Of a stretch of 55,478 nt of DNA, positions 33,192 through 41,865 are shown piece after piece. Location of the stretch: positions 1 through 55,478 of the forward strand of contig DCFT01000087.1 of assembly GCA_002319885.1 (NCBI GenBank), read 5' to 3'. The DNA is from Bacteroidales bacterium UBA1797. Its GTDB lineage: Bacteria > Bacteroidota > Bacteroidia > Bacteroidales > VadinHA17. A model generated the notes under the pieces. It saw nothing but the letters and a program-made list of their open reading frames with translations. It was not told the origin of the DNA and searched no databases. Numbering within the stretch: the stretch's first letter is position 1; every line of letters begins with the position of its first letter. Both the position numbers and the translations under genes were made by a program.

Positions 33192-36134
33192 ATGAATTCA
33201 TTGGAGACAGGATCAGATAAGAAGGGAAGGAAATTGGCTCTGATATTATTTCAGCACAGATTGTGGGGATATATTATACTGCCATATATTATTCAAAGGG
33301 TAGCGGACCGGGGTTATTATAAATTATCAGAATGTCTTTCTCCTTTTCCCAACATCGATACATTAAGTACTCTGACAGGAGAAGAACGTGAGGTTGTTAA
33401 GATAATTAATGAATATTCTGACAGGAATCTGTTTAAGTTGTTTTCGAGGGAAAAGACTGTTAAGGAGTTCCTGGAAAAAGTGACTCAGGAAAAACTTGAA
33501 ATCTTTATAAGACCATATATAGAGCGACGGCTTTACAAATGTTTTACAATAGCACGCGACGAAAATATCCCACTATATTTTCAGAAGACAAAAACTGTAA
33601 CGCTGCATTCTGAGGATCAGCTTCAGGTATGTGAAGATAATGCTGATCCTGTATTCAGATTCGCAAGAAATGAGGAACAAAGTTACTATAGCCTTAGGCT
33701 GGAATCTGCGGGGAAACCTATCAACCTCATGAATAATTCTGTAGATATTATTTGTATGTCGCCCTGTCTGATCAGAGAAGACCATAAGATATTTTATGTT
33801 TCTGATGTGGATGGTTCGAAGTTGAAACCATTTTTTACAAAAGAGAACATTCTGATTCCAAAAAAATCAGAATTTAAGTACTTCAGTGGTTTTGTGCTTA
33901 ATACAATAAATAACTATAAAGTTGAGAGCTCGGGATTTGAAATCTTAGAAATGATCCCATCCAAAGAGCCAATCCTGGAACTTGAAACCGGACTAAAAGG
34001 CAATCCGGGTTTAACATTAAGATATAATTATCAGGGAAACAGAATATTTTCAAACGAGCCCTCCAATTCGTTTACAATATTTGAAAGGAAAGGTGATAAT
34101 TATATTTTCAGAAAATATTATCGCGATTTTACATGGGAAAGAGAATGTCGTAAGACGTTGGGCGAACTGGGATTTTTCTCCGATGATGAGATTAATTTTT
34201 TTCCTGTGTCAACAAATAACAGGCGAATAGATGACCTGTATACAATTTTAGAACTTGTAAACAGTAGTTACACTGAAATAATCAACTCGGGATTTGTACT
34301 TACTTCGAGGCTCGATCTTAACTACAATTTAAAACCGATAGATATTGAGATAAGCAGTCAGATTATAAATGATTGGTTTGATCTCAGGGCTTCTGTTAAA
34401 ATCGGTGAATGGACATTACCGTTCAACCGTTTCAAAAAAAACATTCTTGAAGGAATAAGAGAATATACTCTTCCCGATGGCACGATAGCAATTCTACCTG
34501 AGGCCTGGTTCACAAAATACAAAAATATATTCGAGTTCGGTAAGACAACCGATGACTCGCTGAAAATTCATAAGCAGCATTTTTCGTTACTGGCCGATGC
34601 ATTAAATGACGATATACATAAGGGATATGAAAGGCTGGGAAAATTACTGATCCCCGATAAGGTTCCTGTTCTCGACCCTCCTGAAGGGCTTAATTGTACC
34701 ATGAGACAATATCAGTCGGATGGTCTGAACTGGTTGAATTTTCTTCAAAATGCCGGACTTGGAGGATGTCTTGCTGATGATATGGGACTTGGCAAAACAA
34801 TTCAGACACTGGCCATGCTTCAGTATAACAAAAATCACTTTCAGGAACAAAATATGACCGGCGCTGATGCAGAATTAACATTGTTCGAAAGTTCTGAAAT
34901 AAAACTTACATCACTTATAATAGTACCGGCATCTCTTATTTATAACTGGGAGAATGAGATTAAAAGATTCATTCCGGGAATGAGAGTATACAGCTACAAG
35001 GGGAATCAACGTAAAAAATCAACTGCATATTTTCATAATTTTGATATTATACTATCGAGTTATCATACCATACGGCAAGATATCGAATTAATTAGCTTAT
35101 TTCCATTTCATTATATCATTCTGGATGAAAGTCAGGTAATTAAAAATCCTGCTTCAATGCTCTATAGAACAGTCACCAGGCTAAAATCAGAATTTAAACT
35201 TGTCCTTACAGGTACACCGGTGGAAAACTCTCTCACCGATCTGTGGACGCAGCTTAATTTTGTAAATCCCGGATTACTTGGTGATCTGGCATTTTTCCGC
35301 AGGGAATTTGCAAAACCGATCGAGAAAATGGGAGACGATGAGAAGGAGCTTAAACTCAGAAAGATCATTCAGCCATTTATCCTGAGACGAACAAAAGAGA
35401 AGGTTGCACACGATCTGCCCCCCGTTACGGAACAGACCGTTTTTTGTGATATGACAGACGAGCAGTTTAAAGTATATGATGAGGAAAAATCAGCAGTCAG
35501 AAATAGTATTCTCAAAAGTATTTCATCAACAGGCCATGAAAAATCAGCAATTGTTGTACTTCAGGGGTTGATGAAGCTCAGACAGTTATCCAATCATCCT
35601 GTACTGGCAAATGAAGAATACACATCAGGTTCAGGAAAATTCGAAACTGTGATGCAGGATATGGAGAGTGTTATTGCAGAAGGTCATAAAATTCTGGTAT
35701 TTTCATCTTTTGTTAAACATCTTGATCTGTATGCTGAAGAATTAAAGAAAAAGAGAATTCGTTTTGCCATGCTAACCGGAGCAAGTACAAAAAGAGAAAA
35801 AATAGTAAACAGCTTCCAGTTTGACCCCGAGAACAAAATATTCCTTATTTCTCTCAAAGCAGGTGGTGTAGGTCTGAATCTTACTGCTGCAGATTATGTT
35901 TTTATCCTCGATCCATGGTGGAATCCTGCATCTGAAATGCAGGCGCTAAACAGGGCACATCGCATTGGCCAATATAAAAGTGTATTTGTCTACAGGTATA
36001 TTACCAGTAATAGTATTGAAGAAAAGATAGTACGATTACAGGAAAGAAAATCTAAACTGGCAGACATTTTCATTTCAAGCAACAACCCTCTTAAGGATAT
36101 CGATATAGACGAAATTCTCAATATAATCGGATAA
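33192..36134 (+). CDS. SNF2-family DEAD/DEAH helicase
   Basis: A 980-residue (from this start) SNF2/Rad54-type ATP-dependent DNA translocase. The N-terminal half (to about 470) is poorly characterised and lacks recognisable zinc-finger SWIM cysteines. The helicase core shows CLADDMGLGKTIQTLAM (Walker A near 530-537), DESQ as motif II (near 645-648), VLTGTPVENSLTDLW, and the C-terminal lobe SLKAGGVGLNLTAADYVFI with NRAHRIGQ. The frame is open from 33165, but AGGAAA at 33178-33183 lies at good distance before the ATG at 33192, so I prefer that start. It remodels protein-DNA complexes; the target is unknown. It has its own upstream terminator and no operon partner. Confidence 0.9.
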   Translation: MNSLETGSDKKGRKLALILFQHRLWGYIILPYIIQRVADRGYYKLSECLSPFPNIDTLSTLTGEEREVVKIINEYSDRNLFKLFSREKTVKEFLEKVTQEKLEIFIRPYIERRLYKCFTIARDENIPLYFQKTKTVTLHSEDQLQVCEDNADPVFRFARNEEQSYYSLRLESAGKPINLMNNSVDIICMSPCLIREDHKIFYVSDVDGSKLKPFFTKENILIPKKSEFKYFSGFVLNTINNYKVESSGFEILEMIPSKEPILELETGLKGNPGLTLRYNYQGNRIFSNEPSNSFTIFERKGDNYIFRKYYRDFTWERECRKTLGELGFFSDDEINFFPVSTNNRRIDDLYTILELVNSSYTEIINSGFVLTSRLDLNYNLKPIDIEISSQIINDWFDLRASVKIGEWTLPFNRFKKNILEGIREYTLPDGTIAILPEAWFTKYKNIFEFGKTTDDSLKIHKQHFSLLADALNDDIHKGYERLGKLLIPDKVPVLDPPEGLNCTMRQYQSDGLNWLNFLQNAGLGGCLADDMGLGKTIQTLAMLQYNKNHFQEQNMTGADAELTLFESSEIKLTSLIIVPASLIYNWENEIKRFIPGMRVYSYKGNQRKKSTAYFHNFDIILSSYHTIRQDIELISLFPFHYIILDESQVIKNPASMLYRTVTRLKSEFKLVLTGTPVENSLTDLWTQLNFVNPGLLGDLAFFRREFAKPIEKMGDDEKELKLRKIIQPFILRRTKEKVAHDLPPVTEQTVFCDMTDEQFKVYDEEKSAVRNSILKSISSTGHEKSAIVVLQGLMKLRQLSNHPVLANEEYTSGSGKFETVMQDMESVIAEGHKILVFSSFVKHLDLYAEELKKKRIRFAMLTGASTKREKIVNSFQFDPENKIFLISLKAGGVGLNLTAADYVFILDPWWNPASEMQALNRAHRIGQYKSVFVYRYITSNSIEEKIVRLQERKSKLADIFISSNNPLKDIDIDEILNIIG

Positions 36135-36275
36135 GTTTATCGTTATTCTTCCTATGTTTTACCTCTATTGGGGCTGCTGAAAGAGTCTCCAGGAAGAGAA
36201 ACGTACATAAAAGTCCCAAGTATGGGATTTAGGGTTGAAAATATTGTGAACTGCAGAAAGTCATTCGAATATCAA

Positions 36276-36283
36276 TATATTTG
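36276..36283 (+). promoter_or_regulatory. Candidate -7 box for the flavoprotein gene
   Basis: TATATTTG matches TAnnTTTG exactly, 40 bases before the start codon at 36324. No well-spaced -33 TTTG was found. A lone fold-back-family end (GGGGCTGCTGAAAGAGTC) lies upstream at 36171-36188. Confidence 0.35.
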
Positions 36284-36323
36284 TAGTGTATGATTCTGAA
36301 TCATAAAATATAATTTAGTAATT

Positions 36324-36905
36324 ATGAAAGTACTAGGTATCAACTGCAGTCCGCGTAAGGGAGGAAATACAGAACTACTGATAAATGAGGTCTTTAAAGC
36401 ACTTGAGAAAGAGGGAATTAAAACTGAGTTTTTTCAGCTGGGAGGAAAAGATGTTAACGGATGCATAGCATGTATGAAATGCAGAAAAAAGAAAGACGGA
36501 TTCTGTCACCAGAAGAATGAAGTAATTAACAAATGTATAGAAAGGATGCTGAAGGCTGATGCAATTATCATCGGATCGCCTGTATATAATGCCGATATTA
36601 CAGCAGATGCCAAAGCTTTTCTGGAGGTGTCGAGTTATGCACTCGGGGGTGCAGGTAAGCTGCTGAAGCATATGCCTGGTGCGGCGGTAGTTGCTGTACG
36701 GCGTGCAGGCGCAATTCATGCCTTCGATACTATAAACCATTTCTTCCTGATAAATGAAATGATCATACCCGGATCGTCTTACTGGAATATTGCTATTGGC
36801 CGTGAAAAAGGCGAGGTGCTTAAAGACGAGGAAGGTATGAGGACAATGAAAACGCTCGGAGAAAATATGGCATGGCTTTTAAAAAAGATCAATGCTAAAA
36901 ATTAA
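36324..36905 (+). CDS. Iron-sulfur flavoprotein / NADPH-dependent FMN reductase family
   Basis: A 193-residue flavodoxin-fold protein. The FMN phosphate loop is GINCSPRKGGNTELL (5-19). A cysteine cluster CIACMKCRKKKDGFC (C47, C50, C53, C61) follows the first sheet, as in iron-sulfur flavoproteins of anaerobes, and may bind a [4Fe-4S] cluster. GSPVYNADITADAKAF is the second flavin loop. Such proteins pass electrons in anaerobic metabolism or reduce quinones and oxygen species. It converges on the hydrogenase operon with a palindromic repeat between, but co-function with the hydrogenase is not shown. Confidence 0.87.
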   Translation: MKVLGINCSPRKGGNTELLINEVFKALEKEGIKTEFFQLGGKDVNGCIACMKCRKKKDGFCHQKNEVINKCIERMLKADAIIIGSPVYNADITADAKAFLEVSSYALGGAGKLLKHMPGAAVVAVRRAGAIHAFDTINHFFLINEMIIPGSSYWNIAIGREKGEVLKDEEGMRTMKTLGENMAWLLKKINAKN

Positions 36906-36920
36906 AATTATCAAAAAACT

Positions 36921-37027
36921 GTAGAGACGCCCAATTTGGGCGTCTCACAATTCAATATTTGTAAAATACATCTACAGAAACAAACTGACCATAAATACGT
37001 AGAGACGCCCAAATTGGGCGTCTCTAC
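36921..37027. repeat. GTAGAGACGCCC palindrome element, copy 1
   Basis: Two palindromic ends frame a unique middle. The left is GTAGAGACGCCCAA around a TTTGGGCGTCTC half (36921-36946); the right (36999-37027) is a perfect 14-bp-arm palindrome, GTAGAGACGCCCAA-A-TTGGGCGTCTCTAC. The middle (AATATTTGTAAAATACATCT, then ACAGAAACAAACTGACCATA) recurs at 40785-40830. It lies between the convergent flavoprotein and hydA genes and may act as a two-way terminator. Confidence 0.85.
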
Positions 37028-37051
37028 AGTTAACGGTCAGGTTAATTAGGC

Positions 37052-38833
37052 CTAAAAATTATCACGTTCCACATAGTGAGTATGAAGCAAATCATGTGAT
37101 TTGTGACTATTTGGCTGGTCGAGAAACTCTTTATAGATTGCGATAACATCGGGGTTCATATGAGACTTACGCAACTCCTTGTGTTCATCTTCAGCGTAGA
37201 TTGCCTTCATACGCTTTTCCCTGATCTGCAGATTGGTTGGAATAGGCTGACCTCCTCCTCCAATGCAACCTCCGGGACAAGCCATTATTTCAACAAAGTG
37301 ATAAGGAGCTTTACCTTCCCTTGTCATCTTCATAATTTTATTTGCATTTACCAGACCATGTGCAATTGCCACCTTAAGTTCGGCACCTTCAAGAAACTTC
37401 CATGCTTCAACACAACCTTCAATCTTTATGGTTGCTTCTTTAACCCCTTCCATTCCTCTTACAGGAGTAATGTTAAGATTCCCAAATGGAACCTCACGTC
37501 CTGTAACGATCTCATAAGCAGTACGTAACGCAGCTTCCATAACTCCTCCGGTTGCGCCGAAAATAACCGCAGCCCCGGTTGAATCTCCCATTATCGAGTC
37601 GTAATTTGCCTCCTCAATATTTCTGAAGTCAATACCTGCCTGTTTAATCATTACTGCAAGTTCGCGTGTTGTAAGAACATAATCAACATCTTTAAACCCG
37701 CTTGAGCGCATTTCTGGTCTGTCGGCTTCAAATTTCTTTGCAGTGCAGGGCATTATAGATACTGAAACAATTTTAGATGGATCAATATTACGTTTCCTGG
37801 CATAGAATGTTTTAGCCAGTGCACCAAACATTTGCTGAGGCGATTTACAGGTTGACAGGTTTGGAAGAAATTCAGGATACTTGTGTTCAATAAATTTTAT
37901 CCATCCAGGAGAGCAAGATGTAAACATTGGTAATGAAATACCTTTATCTCCGTCAACCAGTGCTTTTTTAAGTCTGACAAGAAGTTCAGTACCTTCTTCC
38001 ATAATAGTCAGGTCGGCACTAAAGTCAGTATCAAGAACGGAATCAAATCCCAGCTGTCGCAGAGCGTTTACCATCTTTCCTGTAACTCTTTCGCCAGGAT
38101 CATACCCCAGATCTTCACCAAGAGCGACTCTTACAGCAGGAGCAGTCTGAACTACCACATGTTTATCGGGATCATAAATAGCATCCCAGACCTGGTCAAT
38201 ATATGTTTTCTCAACCAGCGCCCCCGTAGGACATCGGTTAACACACTGACCGCAATTGGTACAGACAACATTGCTCATTGGACGATTGTGGAATGAAGAG
38301 ATTTTCTGATGAGCACCTTTGTTAGCGACAGCTATTGCAGAAATGTACTGCAGCTCGGAACAGGTTCTCACACATCTCTGGCAACGTATACATTTGCTGT
38401 CGTCTTTTACAAATGATGGAGAAGATCTATCGATGTTATACTTCTTGTTTTCCACCAGATCAAAAAAGACATGATCGCCGAATGCAAAATCATTTGCAAG
38501 CTTCTGAAGTTCACAATTCTGATTTTTATAGCATTTTGTACAATCCGCTCTGTGTTCCGACAATAGAAGTTCGACAATATGTTTACGGGCATTACGAACC
38601 TTTAGAGTATTAGTGTGTATCTCCATCCCTTCTGCAGCAGGAGTTGCACATGATGCAATAAGTGTTCTTGCTCCTTTTTGTTCAACAATGCACACACGAC
38701 AATTACCGGCAACACAGAGGTCATCATGGTTACACAGGGTAGGTATGTTTATTTTCAGTTTCTTTGCTGCAGCAAGAACTGTGGTTCCTTCCTGGACTGA
38801 GACCTTCTGGTCGTTTATAGTTAAATTTATCAT
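37052..38833 (-). CDS. hydA: [FeFe] hydrogenase catalytic subunit, NADH-linked type
   Basis: A 593-residue catalytic subunit that reduces protons with electrons from NADH via HydB/HydC. In order it has a [2Fe-2S] domain (C34, C45, C48, C62), a His-Cys [4Fe-4S] site (H94, C98, C101, C107), two [4Fe-4S] motifs (CIRCQRCVRTC at 148-158, CTNCGQCVNRC at 191-201) and the H-cluster domain. Its signatures are TSCSPGW (305-311), IMPCTAKKFE (360-369) and EIMACPGGCIGGGGQP (515-530). Position 308 is Ser where the textbook motif has a second Cys; I believe this is a common variant in multimeric enzymes. The C-terminus covers the small-subunit region (HKELRKSHMNPDVIAIYKEF). The gene is last in a hydC-hydB-hydA operon, 21 bases after hydB. 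Maturases HydE/F/G are not in the window. Confidence 0.95.
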   Translation of the reverse strand: MINLTINDQKVSVQEGTTVLAAAKKLKINIPTLCNHDDLCVAGNCRVCIVEQKGARTLIASCATPAAEGMEIHTNTLKVRNARKHIVELLLSEHRADCTKCYKNQNCELQKLANDFAFGDHVFFDLVENKKYNIDRSSPSFVKDDSKCIRCQRCVRTCSELQYISAIAVANKGAHQKISSFHNRPMSNVVCTNCGQCVNRCPTGALVEKTYIDQVWDAIYDPDKHVVVQTAPAVRVALGEDLGYDPGERVTGKMVNALRQLGFDSVLDTDFSADLTIMEEGTELLVRLKKALVDGDKGISLPMFTSCSPGWIKFIEHKYPEFLPNLSTCKSPQQMFGALAKTFYARKRNIDPSKIVSVSIMPCTAKKFEADRPEMRSSGFKDVDYVLTTRELAVMIKQAGIDFRNIEEANYDSIMGDSTGAAVIFGATGGVMEAALRTAYEIVTGREVPFGNLNITPVRGMEGVKEATIKIEGCVEAWKFLEGAELKVAIAHGLVNANKIMKMTREGKAPYHFVEIMACPGGCIGGGGQPIPTNLQIREKRMKAIYAEDEHKELRKSHMNPDVIAIYKEFLDQPNSHKSHDLLHTHYVERDNF

Positions 38834-38854
38834 GATTCTTTGATTTTTAATTGA

Positions 38855-40015
38855 TTAATAGATGATCTCCTCCTTAAAATTTCCAACAATAGATTTAAAT
38901 GCGTTCCCAACTGATTGTCCAAGTCCACATTTAGCAGCTATTTTCATAGTATCTGCAAGCTTCATCAATTCATTAAGGTATGTCGATGCAGCTTCTCCTT
39001 TTTTAACTTTTTCGACCCCTAAAAGTAACTGCTGGCATCCAACCCTGCAAGGAGTGCACTGACCACATGATTCTTCAGTAAAGAAATCAAGATAATTATG
39101 CAGAACGTTATACATCGACCGTGAACTGTTGAAAAGTTTCATTGATCCACCCGTTGGAACACCCTCAAAACCTATAATAGTTTCAGCGAATTTTTTCCTG
39201 GGTACACAGAACCCTGAGGCTCCACCAACCTGGACGGCTTTTGTATCACCATCGCCAAATTCATTTACAAATTGCTGGACAGTCATACCCAGTTCAAGCT
39301 CAAAGATTCCGGGAGTTGGTGTGTCGCCCGATACTGAGAATACTTTTGAACCTCTTGAATCTTTTGTACCGTACTGTATGAAGTTTTTTGCCCCATGCTG
39401 AATGATCATCATGGCAGTTACCAGCGTTTCAACATTGTTAATTGAGGTTGGCTTATGAAAAACACCTGATACTGTTGGATAAGGAGGTTTATTTCTTGGC
39501 TCACCACGTTTCCCCTCAATTGACTCAAACAGCGCACTTTCCTCACCGCAAATATATGCGCCGCTACCCATTCGGTATTCTATGTTAAAGTCATATCCAA
39601 TCTCATTTATCATCTTATGGAATGATTCGAGTTCGATCATGAGTTTTGGCAGAAGATAGCTGTACTCTCCTCTCAGGTAGACTATCCCTTTTTTTGCACC
39701 TATAGCTTTTCCTGCTATTGCCATCCCGCCATGAACTTTATTTGAAACCCTGTCGAGTATCTCACGATCCTTAAATGTTCCGGGTTCTCCTTCATCAGCA
39801 TTACAAACAATATACTTTTCCGGATTCTTCTCAGCTGCGGTAAATTTCCATTTCATACCTGTAGGGAAGCCGGCACCTCCCCTTCCTTTCAGACCAGAGT
39901 CAAGCATCTCCTGAATAATCTCATCGCTGCTCATTTTGAAGCCTTTTGCAAGAACTTCATGACTATCTATTTTTTCAAAAATAAGGTCTACTTTAGTTAA
40001 TCCTTTGTTTTCCAT
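38855..40015 (-). CDS. hydB: Hydrogenase diaphorase subunit, NuoF-like, short form
   Basis: A 386-residue NADH-oxidising flavoprotein subunit. GLKGRGGAGFPTGMKW (41-56) is the NADH/FMN site and CNADEGEPGTFKDRE (71-85) completes FMN binding; an SLBB region follows, and C317, C320, C323 and C363 bind the N3-type [4Fe-4S] cluster (SCGQCTPCRVGC). It lacks both the N-terminal thioredoxin-like [2Fe-2S] domain and the C-terminal 2[4Fe-4S] ferredoxin domain of bifurcating HydB subunits (about 600 residues). The short form recalls the Syntrophomonas-type NADH-dependent, ferredoxin-independent enzyme. It lies 15 bases after hydC and 21 before hydA. Confidence 0.93.
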   Translation of the reverse strand: MENKGLTKVDLIFEKIDSHEVLAKGFKMSSDEIIQEMLDSGLKGRGGAGFPTGMKWKFTAAEKNPEKYIVCNADEGEPGTFKDREILDRVSNKVHGGMAIAGKAIGAKKGIVYLRGEYSYLLPKLMIELESFHKMINEIGYDFNIEYRMGSGAYICGEESALFESIEGKRGEPRNKPPYPTVSGVFHKPTSINNVETLVTAMMIIQHGAKNFIQYGTKDSRGSKVFSVSGDTPTPGIFELELGMTVQQFVNEFGDGDTKAVQVGGASGFCVPRKKFAETIIGFEGVPTGGSMKLFNSSRSMYNVLHNYLDFFTEESCGQCTPCRVGCQQLLLGVEKVKKGEAASTYLNELMKLADTMKIAAKCGLGQSVGNAFKSIVGNFKEEIIY

Positions 40016-40030
40016 AGTTCTGGTGGATAT

Positions 40031-40495
40031 TTATTTTTGCATATAATCTTTAATAATTTCACTTACTTTCTCGGGTGTAAGCTCAGTATATGGCAATTCA
40101 TTAATAAGAATGGCCGGTGCTTTATGACACCATCCGATACAATTAGTCTCTATCAGACTGAATTGTTTGTCTGGGGTAGTTTCTCCTACTTTTATCTTAA
40201 GAATTTCTTCAATTGTATGGATTATATCGCTCTTCCCTTTCATTGAGCATGTAATTGTTTTACAAACTCTTATGACATATTTCCCTTTCTCCTGGGTATC
40301 GAGAAAAGTGTAAAAAGAGGCTGTTCCGTAAACTTCTGCCGCAGAAATATCGAGTACTCTCGCAACTTCCACCATTGCCTCATCAGTCAGATAATTGTGT
40401 TTTTGTACAATTGCCTGAAGAATTGGCATTAGGCTCTCCCGTGCATGACCGTGCTTATCGGACAATTCCTTAACTAGATCTCCTACTTGATACAT
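40031..40495 (-). CDS. hydC: Hydrogenase [2Fe-2S] subunit, NuoE-like
   Basis: A 154-residue thioredoxin-like ferredoxin subunit. The cluster ligands are C78 and C83 (RVCKTITCSMKG) and C119 and C123 (ETNCIGWCHKAPA), the NuoE spacing. The N-terminal helical half (LMPILQAIVQKHNYLTDEAM) is also NuoE-like. It carries one electron between HydB flavin and the rest of the chain. First gene of the operon; a 466-base spacer with repeat arrays lies upstream, and no convincing promoter could be picked on the minus strand. Confidence 0.94.
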   Translation of the reverse strand: MYQVGDLVKELSDKHGHARESLMPILQAIVQKHNYLTDEAMVEVARVLDISAAEVYGTASFYTFLDTQEKGKYVIRVCKTITCSMKGKSDIIHTIEEILKIKVGETTPDKQFSLIETNCIGWCHKAPAILINELPYTELTPEKVSEIIKDYMQK

Positions 40496-40641
40496 ATCTA
40501 TCTAAATTTTAAGTAATTAAATGAATTTATGATCTTCAAAAACTGTGATTTTAAAGTGCTGTTAAATTAATAACAATACTTTTTAAAAAAAACTTACAAA
40601 TGTCATACTTGTTAATTTAGAATGATCCTAAAGAACGGACA

Positions 40642-40881
40642 GTAGAGACGGCCAATTTGGGCGTCTCTATCAATTATGTTGGGCGTATCTATATATTATG
40701 TTGGGCGTCTCTATATATTATGTTGGGCGTCTCTATATATTATGTTGGGCATCTCTATATATTATGTTGGGCGTCTCATAATTAAATATTTGTAAAAATA
40801 CATCTACATAAACAAACTGATCATAATTACGTAGAGACGCCCAAATTGGGCGTCTCTACATATTATTTTGGGCGTCTCTAC
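40642..40881. repeat. GTAGAGACGCCC element, copy 2, with a 22-bp tandem array
   Basis: This starts with a palindrome unit (40642-40670, one mismatch), then four tandem 22-bp units GTTGGGCGTCTCTATATATTAT at 40678-40765 plus a fifth partial, with single-base differences in units 1 and 4. After that comes the same middle as copy 1 (40785-40830), a perfect palindrome at 40831-40859, and one more half unit to 40881. It fills most of the spacer between hydC and the HAD gene. Confidence 0.9.
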
Positions 40882-40916
40882 ACAGGTTTGTTTCTGTTAT
40901 TCCTTGTTTGATCAAT

Positions 40917-40945
40917 ATACCTGATTTGTTAATCCTATATATTTG
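40917..40945 (+). promoter_or_regulatory. Candidate promoter of the HAD-hydrolase gene
   Basis: TTTG at 40917-40920 and TATATTTG at 40938-40945 are 17 bases apart, matching the Bacteroidota -33/-7 pair. It puts the transcript start near 40950, upstream of the ATG at 40962 and downstream of the longer-frame ATG at 40908, which is therefore unlikely to be used. Confidence 0.55.
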
Positions 40946-40961
40946 TACCTTAATATATAAA

Positions 40962-41846
40962 ATGGATTACCAGACAAAACTGAAAAACATCAGACCATCT
41001 CACGAATTCTTTATCGGGATAGATTCTGACGGATGTGTATTCGATACAATGGAGATTAAGCAAAAGGAATTCTTTATCCCAGATGCATTAAAGCACTTTG
41101 AGCTTAATGCTATTGCCAAGGTATTGCGTGAGACATGGGAGTTTGTTAATCTTTATTCCATTTACAGAGGTAGTAACAGGTTCATTTCATTAATTAAGGT
41201 ATTTGAACTGCTCAAAGAGAGGGAGGAGATAAATGAAAGTGGTATTAAACTGCCCGACATAAGTTCGCTTCAGCATTGGGTTAAAAATGAGACGAAACTG
41301 AGTAATACAAACCTTCGAAGATATTTTGAATTACACTACAACTCCGATCTTGAAAAGGTTTTGCTCTGGAGTGAATCTGTAAATAAAGAAATAAGCGAAA
41401 GGCTTAGAAACATCCCTCCTTTTCCTCATGCCAAATCGACAATTGTAAAGTTGCCGAAGTATGCCGATCTAATTATTGTTTCACAAACACCGCTGGAGGC
41501 GCTTGAACGGGAATGGAAGGAACACGATCTTAAGAAATTTGTCAATATTATTGCCGGGCAGGAATATGGTACTAAAACAGAGCATATAGCACTGGCGGCT
41601 AAAGGAAAATATCCGGATAATAAAATTTTAATGATCGGAGATGCCAGAGGGGACTTTGAGGCTGCAAAAAACAACGGTGTTCTGTTTTATCCTATAATAC
41701 CCGGCAAAGAAGATGAATCATGGGAACGATTTAATAATGAGGGTTTTGATAAATTTATTAAAAACATTTTTGCGGGTAATTATGAAAATAGACTCCTGAA
41801 GGACTTTCAAAAGTCTTTACCTGAAAAGCCACCCTGGCAGAAGTAA
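40962..41846 (+). CDS. HAD-superfamily hydrolase
   Basis: A 294-residue haloacid-dehalogenase-type phosphatase. Motif I is IGIDSDGCVFDTM (nucleophile D21, acid D23), motif II is IIVSQTPLEALE, and the acidic motif IV is MIGDARGDFEAAKNNG. A helical cap of about 130 residues lies between motifs I and II. The start at 40962 is chosen because of the promoter boxes just before it and because motif I then sits near residue 20, as is normal. The substrate is unknown; the large cap suggests a small sugar phosphate or nucleotide. It has no operon partner. Confidence 0.85.
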   Translation: MDYQTKLKNIRPSHEFFIGIDSDGCVFDTMEIKQKEFFIPDALKHFELNAIAKVLRETWEFVNLYSIYRGSNRFISLIKVFELLKEREEINESGIKLPDISSLQHWVKNETKLSNTNLRRYFELHYNSDLEKVLLWSESVNKEISERLRNIPPFPHAKSTIVKLPKYADLIIVSQTPLEALEREWKEHDLKKFVNIIAGQEYGTKTEHIALAAKGKYPDNKILMIGDARGDFEAAKNNGVLFYPIIPGKEDESWERFNNEGFDKFIKNIFAGNYENRLLKDFQKSLPEKPPWQK

Positions 41847-41865
41847 TTAAGACTGCTTGTTATTA

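Noticed and set aside
36921..37027. Small RNA gene in the palindromic spacer
   Set aside because: Strong folding is explained by the repeat family; there is no separate promoter or T-tract terminator to support an RNA gene.
37052..38833. Formate dehydrogenase or NuoG instead of hydrogenase
   Set aside because: The N-terminal Fe-S domains are shared with NuoG, but the three H-cluster signatures (TSCSPGW, MPCTAKKFE, MACPGGCIGGGGQP) identify a [FeFe] hydrogenase.
40642..40882. Possible CRISPR array because of regular repeats
   Set aside because: The units are contiguous 22-mers without spacers, they are palindrome halves, and no cas gene is nearby.
40908..40961. Longer start of the HAD gene at 40908
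   Set aside because: A candidate promoter (40917-40945) lies inside the extra part, and HAD motif I is at normal distance from the ATG at 40962.
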